Part shown: in pieces, positions 54,494 through 62,470 of the stretch
Position numbering within the stretch: position 1 is the first letter of the stretch
How the letters are laid out: the number at the start of each line of letters is the position of its first letter
Source of the DNA: Allosediminivita pacifica
GTDB lineage: Bacteria > Pseudomonadota > Alphaproteobacteria > Rhodobacterales > Rhodobacteraceae
Length of the DNA stretch: 64,000 bases
NCBI RefSeq assembly: GCF_003054175.1
Contig: NZ_QBKN01000018.1
Coordinates: 1 to 64,000, forward strand
Direction of reading: 5' to 3'
The notes under the pieces: generated by a model
Told to the model about the DNA's origin: nothing
Seen by the model: only the letters and a program-made list of their open reading frames with translations
Databases searched by the model: none
Made by a program: the position numbers and the translations under genes

Positions 54494-54529
54494 AACACCC
54501 CGAAGGTCTTGGGCCGCGGGGTGTTTTCT
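54494..54529 (+). terminator. rho-independent terminator of yebC
   Basis: AACACCCCG (54494-54502) pairs with CGGGGTGTT (54517-54525) around a 14-nt loop, followed by TTCTTTG. Confidence 0.78.
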
Positions 54530-54545
54530 TTGGGAGGGGGCCATC

Positions 54546-55136
54546 ATGCAGGCAGTTCTCGCGGGCTTCGCGCTCGGGTTCTCGCTGATCCTCGCGATCG
54601 GGGCGCAGAACGCCTTTGTGCTGCGGCAGGGGCTTCGACGGGCGCATGTGGGATCGGTGGTCCTCGTCTGCGCGCTGTCGGACGCGGCGCTGATCGCCGC
54701 CGGGGTCGCGGGCTTCGGGGCTCTGGCGCAGGCGGTGCCGGGACTGGAATGGGCCATGCGGATATTCGGGGCGGCCTTCCTTGCCTGGTACGGGGCGCGC
54801 ACGCTCTGGGCCGCGTGGAAGGGGGGGCAGGTGATGGAGGCGGGCGAGGCGGCGCAGTCGCGGCGGTCGGCGGTTCTGACCTGTCTCGCGCTGACCTGGC
54901 TCAATCCGCATGTCTACCTCGATACGGTGGTGCTGCTGGGATCGGTCTCGTCCCGCTACCCGGCGCTGCCCTTCGCACTGGGGGCGATGGCGGCCTCGGG
55001 AGTGTTCTTCACCGCGCTGGGATACGGCGCGCGGGGGCTGGCGCCGCTCTTTGCCCGACCGGCCGCCTGGCGGGCTCTGGACCTGGTCGTGGGGCTGACC
55101 ATGTGGGCCATCGCGGCGAGCCTGATCTGGGGGTGA
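54546..55136 (+). CDS. LysE/ArgO-family amino acid exporter
   Basis: This 196-residue membrane protein has six helices and the LysE signatures GFSLILAIGAQNAFVLRQGLRR at the N-terminus and LTWLNPHVYLDTVVLLGSVS in the middle. Members export lysine or arginine. GGGAGGGGG precedes the ATG at 54546. It sits just behind the yebC terminator, so it is separately transcribed or weakly read through. Repeat copy D follows within 8 bp of the stop. Confidence 0.92.
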   Translation: MQAVLAGFALGFSLILAIGAQNAFVLRQGLRRAHVGSVVLVCALSDAALIAAGVAGFGALAQAVPGLEWAMRIFGAAFLAWYGARTLWAAWKGGQVMEAGEAAQSRRSAVLTCLALTWLNPHVYLDTVVLLGSVSSRYPALPFALGAMAASGVFFTALGYGARGLAPLFARPAAWRALDLVVGLTMWAIAASLIWG

Positions 55137-55143
55137 GCGGGGA

Positions 55144-55224
55144 TGTCCCGGGCCGGGACATTTTGGCGCCTTAGAGAAATCAATGGGTTAGTGGATCGCG
55201 TTAACCGGGACTTAGGAATGTCCC
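55144..55224 (+). repeat. GTCCCGG palindromic repeat, copy D
   Basis: The 17-mer TGTCCCGGGCCGGGACA (55144-55160) is followed by TTAGAGAAATCAATGGGTTA, then TTAACCGGGACTTAGGAATGTCCC. It is the cleanest copy, with both ends bounded by GTCCC. The CCCTCACCCTGACCC repeat follows 23 bp later. Confidence 0.88.
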
Positions 55225-55246
55225 GTGCTTTGAGCGGCGTTCCCTG

Positions 55247-55283
55247 CCCCTCACCCTGACCCTCTCCCCCGAGGGGAGAGGGG
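55247..55283 (+). repeat. CCCTCACCCTGACCC-type dispersed repeat, copy 2
   Basis: CCCCTCACCCTGACCCTCTC followed by CCCCGAGGGGAGAGGG is nearly identical to the complement of 5641-5678. CTCTCCCC and GGGGAGAG form its hairpin. It sits on the same side of a GTCCCGG repeat as at 5.6 kb. Confidence 0.75.
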
Positions 55284-55374
55284 ACGCGTTGCGCCGGGTT
55301 TGGAGGGGGTGCTGGCCTTTTCGGGGGGCTGGATGCGCCTCGATCCGGCCCTGGCGTCCGCGGGCGCCGGTGGC

Positions 55375-55506
55375 TCAGCGGCCCTTTTTCTCGCCCAGAG
55401 AGAGCGGCTTGACCGCCCCCGAGTTGGCCGTCGCAAGCGCCTTGGGCTTGTCCTGCTTGGGCTTCTTGACTTCCTTGTTGCCGCGCCTGTTGTTGCCTTT
55501 TCCCAT
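55375..55506 (-). CDS. very small basic protein, unknown
   Basis: This 43-residue protein, starting MGKGNNRRGNKEVKKPKQDK and ending SLGEKKGR, is extremely lysine/arginine/asparagine-rich with no hydrophobic core. Similar tiny basic proteins beginning MGKGNN are, as I recall, annotated as hypothetical in relatives. It could bind nucleic acid or the ribosome. No clear Shine-Dalgarno is seen. The coding call rests on composition and the strong contrast with its GC-rich surroundings. Confidence 0.6.
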   Translation of the reverse strand: MGKGNNRRGNKEVKKPKQDKPKALATANSGAVKPLSLGEKKGR

Positions 55507-55700
55507 CACGATCTCGCATGTTTGAGGACCGTTCCGCGACATGCGGGACGGGTCGATCTCAGGAAGATCAAGGTTGCCTGACGGCTTCAGGGCGATGACT
55601 TCGATGAGGGTCGCTTGGTGCCCGGGGCCGGGCACGTTGCTGGCGCATATCATACGCCTGCGCGGGTGAGTCGGGCAAGCGGTGTTGCGGGGTGTCGTGC

Positions 55701-55730
55701 TTGCCCCGGGGCGGGGCGGGTGCTATGGAT
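55701..55730 (+). promoter_or_regulatory. candidate sigma-70 promoter of the cysS leader
   Basis: TTGCCC (55701-55706) and TATGGA (55724-55729) are separated by 17 bp. A transcript starting 6-8 bases after the -10 would begin at or next to A55736, the first base of the leader ORF. That would make the leader ORF leaderless. Both hexamers are imperfect. Confidence 0.4.
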
Positions 55731-55735
55731 CGCGC

Positions 55736-55774
55736 ATGACGACGACCTGCACCATCATCTGCATTATCTGCTGA
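55736..55774 (+). CDS. cysteine-rich leader peptide upstream of cysS
   Basis: A 12-codon ORF encodes MTTTCTIICIIC and ends with TGA directly after the third Cys codon (TGC at codons 5, 9 and 12). It lies 103 bp upstream of cysS and is followed at once by overlapping alternative hairpins. Ribosome stalling at TGC when Cys-tRNA is scarce would favour one fold over the other. Polycysteine leader ORFs acting as cysteine-responsive attenuators are known from mycobacteria. No Shine-Dalgarno precedes it, consistent with leaderless translation. The rest of the 371-bp gap 55507-55877 shows no other gene. Confidence 0.65.
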   Translation: MTTTCTIICIIC

Positions 55775-55777
55775 CAT

Positions 55778-55807
55778 CGCCGGGGCATCCCGGCGCGTGG
55801 CGGGATG
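55778..55807 (+). promoter_or_regulatory. mutually exclusive hairpins, candidate cysS attenuator
   Basis: Fold 1 pairs CGCCGGG (55778-55784) with CCCGGCG (55789-55795) around GCAT. Fold 2 pairs CATCCCG (55786-55792) with CGGGATG (55801-55807). The two share 55789-55792, so they cannot coexist. Fold 1 begins only four bases after the leader stop codon, within a stalled ribosome's footprint. A further near-palindrome, CGCGAGAGTCTCGCG (55848-55862), lies just before the cysS Shine-Dalgarno. No strong T-tract follows either fold, so control could be by Rho or by translation. Confidence 0.5.
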
Positions 55808-55877
55808 GTCGTCTGTTTCCTGATCTGGACAACCTTTATAAGCCCGCCGCGAGAGTCTCGCGACAAAGAGGGCCTTC

Positions 55878-57257
55878 ATGGACATCCAGCTCACGAACAC
55901 CCGGACCCGCCGCAAGGAGCGGTTCGACCCCATCGATCCGGAGAACGTGCGGCTCTATGTCTGCGGGCCGACGGTCTATGACCGCGCGCATCTTGGCAAT
56001 GCGCGGCCGGCGATCGTCTTCGACGTGCTGTATCGGCTGCTGCGCGAGGTCTATGGGCCGGGTCATGTGACCTACGTGCGGAATTTCACCGACGTGGACG
56101 ACAAGATCAACGCCAAGGCTTCCGAGACGGGGCGCGCCATCGGCGAGATCACTGAGGAGACCATCGGCTGGTATCTCGACGACATGGGCGCGGTGGGCGT
56201 GCTGGAGCCCGACGAGATGCCACGGGCGACGCGGTATATCCCGCAGATGGTGGAGATGATTGCCGGGCTGATCGAGAAGGGTTTTGCCTACGAGGCCGAA
56301 GGGCACGTGCTGTTCTCGGTGGGCGCCTATCCGGAGTACGGGCGGCTGTCGGGGCGGTCGGTCGACGACATGATCGCGGGGGCGCGGGTCGAGGTGGCGC
56401 CCTACAAGCGCGATCCGATGGATTTCGTGCTTTGGAAGCCCTCGGACGCGGGCGTGCCGGGCTGGGACAGCCCCTGGGGCCGCGGGCGGCCGGGCTGGCA
56501 TATCGAGTGCTCGGCCATGAGCTATGCGCTGCTGGGGGCGACCTTCGACATCCATGGCGGCGGCAACGACCTGATGTTTCCGCACCACGAGAACGAGGTG
56601 GCGCAGAGCTGCTGCGCGCATCCCGAGGGCGATTTCGCGCGCTACTGGCTGCACAACGAGATGCTGCAGGTGGAGGGCAAGAAGATGTCCAAGAGCCTGG
56701 GCAACTTTTTTACCGTGCGGGATCTGCTGGACGGCTCTGGGCCGGGCGGCGCGAAGGTGCCGGGTGAGGTGGTGCGCTTCGTGATGCTGTCGACGCATTA
56801 CCGCAAGCCCATGGACTGGACGGCGGAGAAGGCGGCGGAGACCGAGGCAGTGCTGCGCAAGTGGCGCGCGATGGTCGAGGGCGTCGAAGCCGGGCCGGTG
56901 CCCGAGGCGGTGCTGGGCGCCGTGGCGGATGATTTGAACACCGCCGGAGCGATTGCCGAGCTGCACCGGCTCGCCTCGAGTGGGGACGCGGCGGGCCTGA
57001 AGGCGGGCGCCGGGCTGCTGGGTCTGCTTGGTGACGGGATGGGCGACTGGATCGCGCCGGCCGCGGATCTCTCGGAGTGGGAGGAGCGGCTGGCCCTTGT
57101 GCGCACCGAGGCCATGCAGAGCAAGGATTTCTCGGAGGTGGACCGACTGAAGGCGGCGCTGCTTGCGGCGGGGGTCGAGGTGCGCATGTCCAAGGCGGGC
57201 GTGGAGCTACTGCCGGGCAAGGGGTTCGATCCCGCCAAGCTCGAGGGGGTGGCGTGA
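55878..57257 (+). CDS. cysS: cysteine--tRNA ligase
   Basis: This 459-residue class I synthetase charges tRNA-Cys. It shows the HIGH-type signature in [23 protein letters not shown], the zinc cysteine in this block and in [38 protein letters not shown], and the KMSKS loop ([13 protein letters not shown]). AGAGGG lies before the ATG. Upstream sits a Cys-codon-rich leader with alternative hairpins, suggesting that the gene responds to Cys-tRNA charging. Confidence 0.97.
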   Translation: MDIQLTNTRTRRKERFDPIDPENVRLYVCGPTVYDRAHLGNARPAIVFDVLYRLLREVYGPGHVTYVRNFTDVDDKINAKASETGRAIGEITEETIGWYLDDMGAVGVLEPDEMPRATRYIPQMVEMIAGLIEKGFAYEAEGHVLFSVGAYPEYGRLSGRSVDDMIAGARVEVAPYKRDPMDFVLWKPSDAGVPGWDSPWGRGRPGWHIECSAMSYALLGATFDIHGGGNDLMFPHHENEVAQSCCAHPEGDFARYWLHNEMLQVEGKKMSKSLGNFFTVRDLLDGSGPGGAKVPGEVVRFVMLSTHYRKPMDWTAEKAAETEAVLRKWRAMVEGVEAGPVPEAVLGAVADDLNTAGAIAELHRLASSGDAAGLKAGAGLLGLLGDGMGDWIAPAADLSEWEERLALVRTEAMQSKDFSEVDRLKAALLAAGVEVRMSKAGVELLPGKGFDPAKLEGVA

Positions 57258-57289
57258 TGCCGGGTCTTGCGCATCTGGCGGGTCTTGCC

Positions 57290-57353
57290 GGGGGCTCTGC
57301 CCCCGTCGCCCGTGCCGGGCGACTCCCCCGGGAGTATTTGGGCCAAGAAGAAG
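57290..57353 (+). repeat. 3'-end hairpin repeat, copy 3 (GGGGGC-TCT-GCCCCC ... AAGAAGAAG)
   Basis: GGGGGC-TCT-GCCCCC is followed by GCCCGTGCCGGGC, CTCCCCCGGGAGTATTTGGG and CCAAGAAGAAG. This is the most complete copy. It occupies the 166-bp gap between cysS and cimA. Confidence 0.8.
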
Positions 57354-57423
57354 CCGGGGGCGGGGTTCTGTCCACGGCAGGCGGGGCGCGCGGCGCCGGG
57401 GCGGCGATGACGGGAGCGCGGGC

Positions 57424-59061
57424 ATGACGCGGGAGCGGCTTTACCTCTACGACACCACGCTGCGTGACGGGCAGCAGACCCAAGGGGTGCAGTTTTCCAC
57501 GCCCGAGAAGCTGCGCATCGCCGAGGCGCTGGACACCTTGGGCGTCGATCACATCGAGGGCGGCTGGCCGGGGGCGAACCCCACCGACAGCGCCTTTTTC
57601 GAGGAGGTGGCGCCGGGCCGGGCGGTGATGACGGCCTTTGGCATGACCAAGCGGGCCGGGCGGTCGGCGGCGAACGACGATGTGCTGGCCGCGGTGCTGA
57701 ACGCGCGGACGCCCTCGGTCTGTCTTGTGGGCAAGACGCATGACTTTCACGTCGAGCGGGCGCTTGGGATCACGCTCGAGGAGAACGTCGAGAACATTCG
57801 CGCCTCGGTTGCGCATCTCGTGGCCGAGGGGCGCGAGGCGCTGTTCGACGCGGAGCATTTCTTTGATGGCTGGAAGGCGAACCCGGGATACGCGGCCGAG
57901 TGCCTGAAGGCGGCCTATGAGGCTGGCGCGCGGTGGATCGTGCTGTGCGATACCAACGGCGGGACGCTGCCCCCGGAGATCGCGCGGATCGTGTCAGAGG
58001 TGATCGCGGCGGGCATTCCGGGGGATCATCTGGGCATTCACACGCACAACGACACCGAGACGGCGGTGGCGGGCAGCCTCGCGGCCGTCGAGGCGGGGGC
58101 GCGGCAGATCCAGGGCACGCTCAACGGGCTGGGCGAGAGGTGTGGCAACGCCAGCCTGACGACGCTGATCCCGACGCTGCTGCTCAAGGAGCCCTATGCC
58201 AGTCGCTACGAGATCGGCGTGTCGCGCGCGGCGCTGGAGGGGCTGACGCGGGTGAGCCGGATGCTGGACGACATCCTCAACCGCGTGCCCATGAAGCAGC
58301 TGCCCTATGTCGGGGCCTCGGCCTTTGCGCACAAGGCGGGGCTGCACGCGAGCGCGATCCTGAAGGACCCTTCGACCTACGAGCACATCGACCCGGGCGT
58401 GGTGGGCAACCGGCGCTTCATCCCGATGTCGAACCAGGCCGGGCAGTCGAACCTGCGGCGGCGGCTGGAGGAGGCGGGGCTGGTCGTGGAGAAGGGCGAT
58501 CCCGCGCTGGCGCGCATCCTCGAGACCGTGAAGGCGCGCGAGGAGCAGGGCTATGCCTATGACACCGCGCAGGCGAGCTTCGAGCTGCTGGCGCGCGAGG
58601 AGCTGGGGCAGATGCCGGAGTTCTTCGAGATAAAGCGCTACCGCGTGAGCGTGGAGCGGCGGAAGAACAAGTACAACGAGATGGTGTCGCTGTCCGAGGC
58701 GGTGGTGGTGCTGAAGATCGACGGCGAGAAGCGCATGTCGGTGAGCGACAGCATGGATGCGGCGGGGTCGGACCGGGGGCCGGTCAACGCGCTGTCGAAG
58801 GCGCTGGCCAAGGATCTCGGGCCCTACCAGCACATGATCGACGACATGCGGCTGGTGGATTTCAAGGTGCGGATCACGCAAGGCGGCACCGAGGCCGTGA
58901 CGCGGGTCATCATCGACAGCGCCGACGGGCAGGGGCGGCGCTGGTCCACCGTGGGCGTGAGCGCGAACATAGTGGACGCGAGCTTCGAGGCGCTGCTGGA
59001 GGCGGTGCGCTGGAAACTGATCCGCGACACCGAGGCGGCACGGGCGGAGGCGGCGGAATGA
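57424..59061 (+). CDS. cimA: (R)-citramalate synthase
   Basis: This 545-residue enzyme condenses pyruvate and acetyl-CoA to citramalate, a threonine-independent entry to isoleucine synthesis. The HMGL-like TIM barrel has LYDTTLRDGQQTQGVQFSTPEKLRIAEAL, GVDHIEGGWPGANPTD, and HTHNDTETAVAGSLAAVEAGARQIQGTLNGLGERCGNASL with metal-binding histidines. The C-terminal LeuA-type allosteric domain covers about 395-535. The ATG at 57424 starts the conserved region. The next gene overlaps by ATGA. Confidence 0.93.
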   Translation: MTRERLYLYDTTLRDGQQTQGVQFSTPEKLRIAEALDTLGVDHIEGGWPGANPTDSAFFEEVAPGRAVMTAFGMTKRAGRSAANDDVLAAVLNARTPSVCLVGKTHDFHVERALGITLEENVENIRASVAHLVAEGREALFDAEHFFDGWKANPGYAAECLKAAYEAGARWIVLCDTNGGTLPPEIARIVSEVIAAGIPGDHLGIHTHNDTETAVAGSLAAVEAGARQIQGTLNGLGERCGNASLTTLIPTLLLKEPYASRYEIGVSRAALEGLTRVSRMLDDILNRVPMKQLPYVGASAFAHKAGLHASAILKDPSTYEHIDPGVVGNRRFIPMSNQAGQSNLRRRLEEAGLVVEKGDPALARILETVKAREEQGYAYDTAQASFELLAREELGQMPEFFEIKRYRVSVERRKNKYNEMVSLSEAVVVLKIDGEKRMSVSDSMDAAGSDRGPVNALSKALAKDLGPYQHMIDDMRLVDFKVRITQGGTEAVTRVIIDSADGQGRRWSTVGVSANIVDASFEALLEAVRWKLIRDTEAARAEAAE

Positions 59062-59786
59062 CCCCGGATGAGGCGTTCTTCACGGTTCATGCGGATCTGC
59101 CGCGCGAGGGGCCGGGGTTGCCGGCAGATGTGCTCTGGGCGCTGGAACTCGCCGGGGTGAGCGCGCCCGGGCGGGTGCTGGACGCGGGCTGCGGGCCAGG
59201 GGCGGATCTGGAAATGCTGGCCGAGGTGTTGCACGAGGCGCGGATCGAGGGCGTGGACGGCGTGGCGGGCTTCGTGGCGCAGGCCAGCGCGCGGGTGGCG
59301 CGTTTCGGGGATCGGGTGCGGGTCTTCGAGGGCGACATGACGGCGCTTTCGGGGCCCTACGATTTCATCTGGTGCGCCGGGGCGCTCTATTATCCCGGCG
59401 TGACCGAGGGGCTGCGGGCCTGGCGCGGGGCGCTGGCGCGGGGGGCGACGGTGGCCTTTTCCGAGCCGGTGCTGACCGGGCCGCTGGAGGGGGCGGTGAT
59501 GGAGTTCTGGGCGGGCTACCCGGAGATCACCAACCTCGACGGCGTCGCGGCGCGGGTGCAGGCGGCGGGCTACGAGGTGCTGGGGCACCGCATGGTGCAA
59601 GGCGCGGCCTGGGAGGCCTATTACGCGCCGATGGAGGCGCGGATCGCGGGGCTGAAGCCCGCGACGGATCCGGCGCTGGCCGCGGCCATCGAAGACGCCG
59701 AGCGCGAGATCGCGCTCTGGCGGCAGGCGCAGGGCGCGATCGCCTATGCGCTGCTGGTGGTCCGGCCGGTGGACGAGGCTAGCTGA
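59058..59786 (+). CDS. class I SAM-dependent methyltransferase
   Basis: This 242-residue methyltransferase has motif I GRVLDAGCGPGADLEMLAEVL (residues 35-55), IEGVDGVAGFVAQA for the acidic motif II, and DFIWCAGALYYPGVTEGLRAW. FYWH-type Trp/Tyr residues near the C-terminus could line a binding pocket. The acceptor is unknown. It starts within the cimA stop codon and ends 6 bp before the next gene, so three genes from cimA onward are coupled. Confidence 0.87.
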   Translation: MTPDEAFFTVHADLPREGPGLPADVLWALELAGVSAPGRVLDAGCGPGADLEMLAEVLHEARIEGVDGVAGFVAQASARVARFGDRVRVFEGDMTALSGPYDFIWCAGALYYPGVTEGLRAWRGALARGATVAFSEPVLTGPLEGAVMEFWAGYPEITNLDGVAARVQAAGYEVLGHRMVQGAAWEAYYAPMEARIAGLKPATDPALAAAIEDAEREIALWRQAQGAIAYALLVVRPVDEAS

Positions 59787-59792
59787 GGACAC

Positions 59793-60569
59793 ATGGAATT
59801 CGACGACGACCTGATTGCCTGCGCGCAGATCGTGGAGCGCGCCGACCCGGACCGCTTTGCCACGGTCATGGCGGCGAAGCCCGCGGCGCGCGCGGTGCTG
59901 TTCCCGATCTACGCCTTCAACGTGGAGGTGAGCCGCGCGCCCTGGGTGACCTCGGAGCCGATGATCGCCGAGATGCGGCTGCAGTGGTGGTACGATGCGC
60001 TGGACGAGGTGATCGCGGGCGGCGTGGTGCGCCGCCACGAGGTGGTGACGCCGCTGGCGCTGGCCGTGGACGCGGAGGTGGCGCGGCTGCTGCAGCAGGT
60101 GGTCGAGGCGCGGCGCAGGGACATCGAGCCGGTGCCCTTCGACGACGGCACGGAGTTCGAGAGCTACATCGAGGCGACGGGCGGTGCGCTCATGGAGGCC
60201 GCGTCGCGGGCGCTGGGCGACAGGGACGGGCGCGCGGCGCGGGGCCTGGGCTTTGCCACCGGCCTTGCGGCCTACCTGCTGGCGGTGCCGGAGCTCGAGG
60301 CGCGGGGCAAGGCGCCGCTTGCCGACGGGACGGAGGCGGCGGTGGCCGGACATGCGGCGCAGGGGCTGGAACGGTTGAAGGCGGCGCGCGCGGCGCGGCG
60401 CAATGTGCCGGGGGCGGCGCGTCCGGCGCTCTGGCCGGGTTGGATGGCGGCGCCGGTGCTGAAGGCGGCGGCGCAGGCGCCCGGGCGCGTCAAGGACGGC
60501 ACGCTGCGCCCCTCGGAGGCGCGGCAGCGCGGCCGCAGGCTCTGGGTGGCTTCCACCGGGCGCTGGTAG
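59793..60569 (+). CDS. squalene/phytoene synthase-family protein (NDUFAF6-like)
   Basis: This 258-residue protein has the isoprenoid synthase fold: RADPDRFATVMAAKPAARAVLFPIYAFNVEVSRAPW, EMRLQWWYDALDEVIAGG, and TGGALMEAASRALG. The first DxxxD motif is only partly kept (WWYDALDEV) and the second is absent, so catalysis of prenyl coupling is doubtful. Stand-alone alphaproteobacterial members without carotenoid genes resemble NDUFAF6, a mitochondrial complex I assembly factor. GAGGACAC precedes the ATG. Confidence 0.82.
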   Translation: MEFDDDLIACAQIVERADPDRFATVMAAKPAARAVLFPIYAFNVEVSRAPWVTSEPMIAEMRLQWWYDALDEVIAGGVVRRHEVVTPLALAVDAEVARLLQQVVEARRRDIEPVPFDDGTEFESYIEATGGALMEAASRALGDRDGRAARGLGFATGLAAYLLAVPELEARGKAPLADGTEAAVAGHAAQGLERLKAARAARRNVPGAARPALWPGWMAAPVLKAAAQAPGRVKDGTLRPSEARQRGRRLWVASTGRW

Positions 60570-60613
60570 CGGGGGTCGCAGCCCCGGGCAGTGTCGCGGG
60601 TGGCCGGCGGTGC

Positions 60614-60670
60614 AGGGGGCTCTGCCCCCGTCCCTGCGGGACTCCCCCGAGGTATTTCAGGCGAGAAGAG
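60614..60670 (+). repeat. 3'-end hairpin repeat, copy 4 (GGGGGC-TCT-GCCCCC ... GAGAAGAG)
   Basis: GGGGGC-TCT-GCCCCC (60615-60629) is followed by TCCCTGCGGGA, CTCCCCCGAGGTATTTCAGG and CGAGAAGAGG. It lies 45 bp after the preceding stop. The rest of the 362-bp gap 60570-60931 shows no gene; a TTGTGCTTGCATGCACAGG motif with partial dyad symmetry lies near 60768. Confidence 0.75.
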
Positions 60671-60931
60671 GCGCGCGGGTGGCCCTGCGCGGGCGAGCGC
60701 ATGAGTGGTGTTCGAGGGGTCGACCCGCGGTAGCCTGCGGCTGGGCGCGTGCTGCGGCGACGGAAGTTTGTGCTTGCATGCACAGGCAATGCCGCGCGCT
60801 GCACAGACGCCGCGCCCCCGCGGCTTGCGCGGTACACGGGGTGGACGTAAGGGGGAGAGGGGGCCCCGCGCCCGGGATGTCCTGCCGCGGTCGCGCCCGA
60901 CCCTTCACCGCAATCGAACAGAGTTACCATC

Positions 60932-62391
60932 ATGACCGAGACGCCCGTTTCCGCCGGCGATAGCGCCGAGATGGCCGCGCCGGACCAGTCGGCACGCAAC
61001 AGGCTGGTCATCATGCTTCTGCTGGTGTCAGCCTTCACGGTTATCCTGAACGAGACGATCATGGGCGTCGCGCTGCCGCGGCTGATGGTGGATCTCGAGG
61101 TGACGGCCAATGCTGCACAGTGGCTGACCACGGCCTCCTGCTGACCATGGCGGTGGTGATCCCGATCACGGGCTTCCTGTTGCAGCGGCTGCACACGCGG
61201 CAGGTCTTCATGACGGCCATGGGGCTCTTCAGCCTCGGCACGCTGGTCTGCGCGCTGTCGCCGGGGCTGGGGATGCTGATCGTGGGGCGGATCGTGCAGG
61301 CCTGCGGCACGGCGATCATGATGCCGCTGCTGATGACCACTGTGATGACGCTGGTGCCGCCCGAGCGGCGGGGGCGGACCATGGGCAACATCTCGATCGT
61401 GATCTCGGTCGCGCCGGCGATCGGGCCGACGATCTCGGGCATCATCCTCAATCTGCTGGACTGGCGCTGGATGTTCTGGCTGGTGCTGCCGATCGGGCTG
61501 GGCGCGCTGGCGCTGGGCTACGCGCGGCTGGTGAACGTGACCGAGCCGAAGAAGGCGCCGCTCGACCTGATCTCGGTGCCGCTGTCGGCGCTGGGCTTTG
61601 GCGGGCTGGTCTACGGGCTGTCGACCATCGGCGAGGGGCATGGCGACGGCGGGCCGATCCCCACCTGGCTGCCGCTCGTGGTGGGCGGCGTGGTGCTGGT
61701 CATCTTCGTGCTGCGCCAGATGAAGCTGGCGCCCAAGGGCCGGGCGCTGCTGGACCTGCGCACCTTCAAGGTGAAGGTCTTTACCGTGGCGGTCATCATG
61801 ATGGGCTTCTGCATGATGTCGCTGTTCGGGATGATCATCCTGCTGCCGATCTACATGCAGAACGTGCTGGGCATGGAGCCGCTGGGCGCCGGGCTGCTGC
61901 TGCTGCCGGGCGGGCTGCTCATGGGGCTGATGGCCCCGCAGGTGGGGCGGATCTTTGACCGGGCGGGCGCGCGCAAGCTGGTGATCCCGGGGTCGGTCTT
62001 CGTGGCGGCGGGCCTGTGGTCGATGGCGACGCTGGGGGTGGAGACGGCCGTGTGGCATGTCCTTGTCTGCCACATCCTGCTGAGCATCGGGCTGGCCATG
62101 CTGTTCACGCCGCTCTTCACCTCGTCGCTGGGATCGCTGCCGCAGGAGCTTTATTCCTACGGGTCGGCGGTGCTGGGCACCGTGCAGCAGGTGGCAGGCG
62201 CCGCGGGCATCGCGCTCTTCGTGTCGGTCATGTCGCTGCGGATCGGGGCCGAGATGGCGGCTGGCGCGGATCTTGTCCACGCCACGGCGGCGGGCACGCG
62301 GGCCGGGTTCATGACCGGCGGGCTGATCGCGTTGCTGATGATCGCGGCGAGCTTCTTCGTGCGGCGGCCCCCGGACATGCGCGGGGAGTGA
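60932..62391 (+). pseudogene. DHA2-type MFS drug transporter, frameshifted
   Basis: The first frame (60932-61144) encodes the N-terminus and helix 1 (LLLVSAFTVILNETIMGVALPRLMVDL...AAQWLTTA), then stops. A second frame carries on from the same point (LLTMAVVIPITGFLLQRLHTRQVF) to 62391 with the remaining helices of a 14-helix EmrB/QacA-type exporter. Relatives read QWLTTAFLLTMAV, so a single base, probably a T near 61136, is missing. Apart from this the gene is intact. It is either a recent pseudogene or a sequencing error. No slippery heptamer that would suggest programmed frameshifting is seen. Confidence 0.8.
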
Positions 62392-62434
62392 CCGGCGCGC
62401 GGGCCTGATCCGGGGGATCGGTCGGAATCGAGTC

Positions 62435-62468
62435 GCCCGCTTTCCGGCAGGAGGCGGGCCTCTTTCCG
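62435..62468 (+). terminator. hairpin between the two MFS genes
   Basis: GCCCGC (62435-62440) pairs with GCGGGC (62454-62459) around a 13-nt loop, followed by CTCTTTCCGTTT. It lies in the convergent gap and may serve the plus-strand transporter. Confidence 0.5.
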
Positions 62469-62470
62469 TT

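Noticed and set aside
60932-61144. Programmed frameshifting in the DHA2 transporter
   Set aside because: There is no slippery X-XXY-YYZ heptamer or stimulatory structure at the break, and relatives of this family are encoded in one frame.
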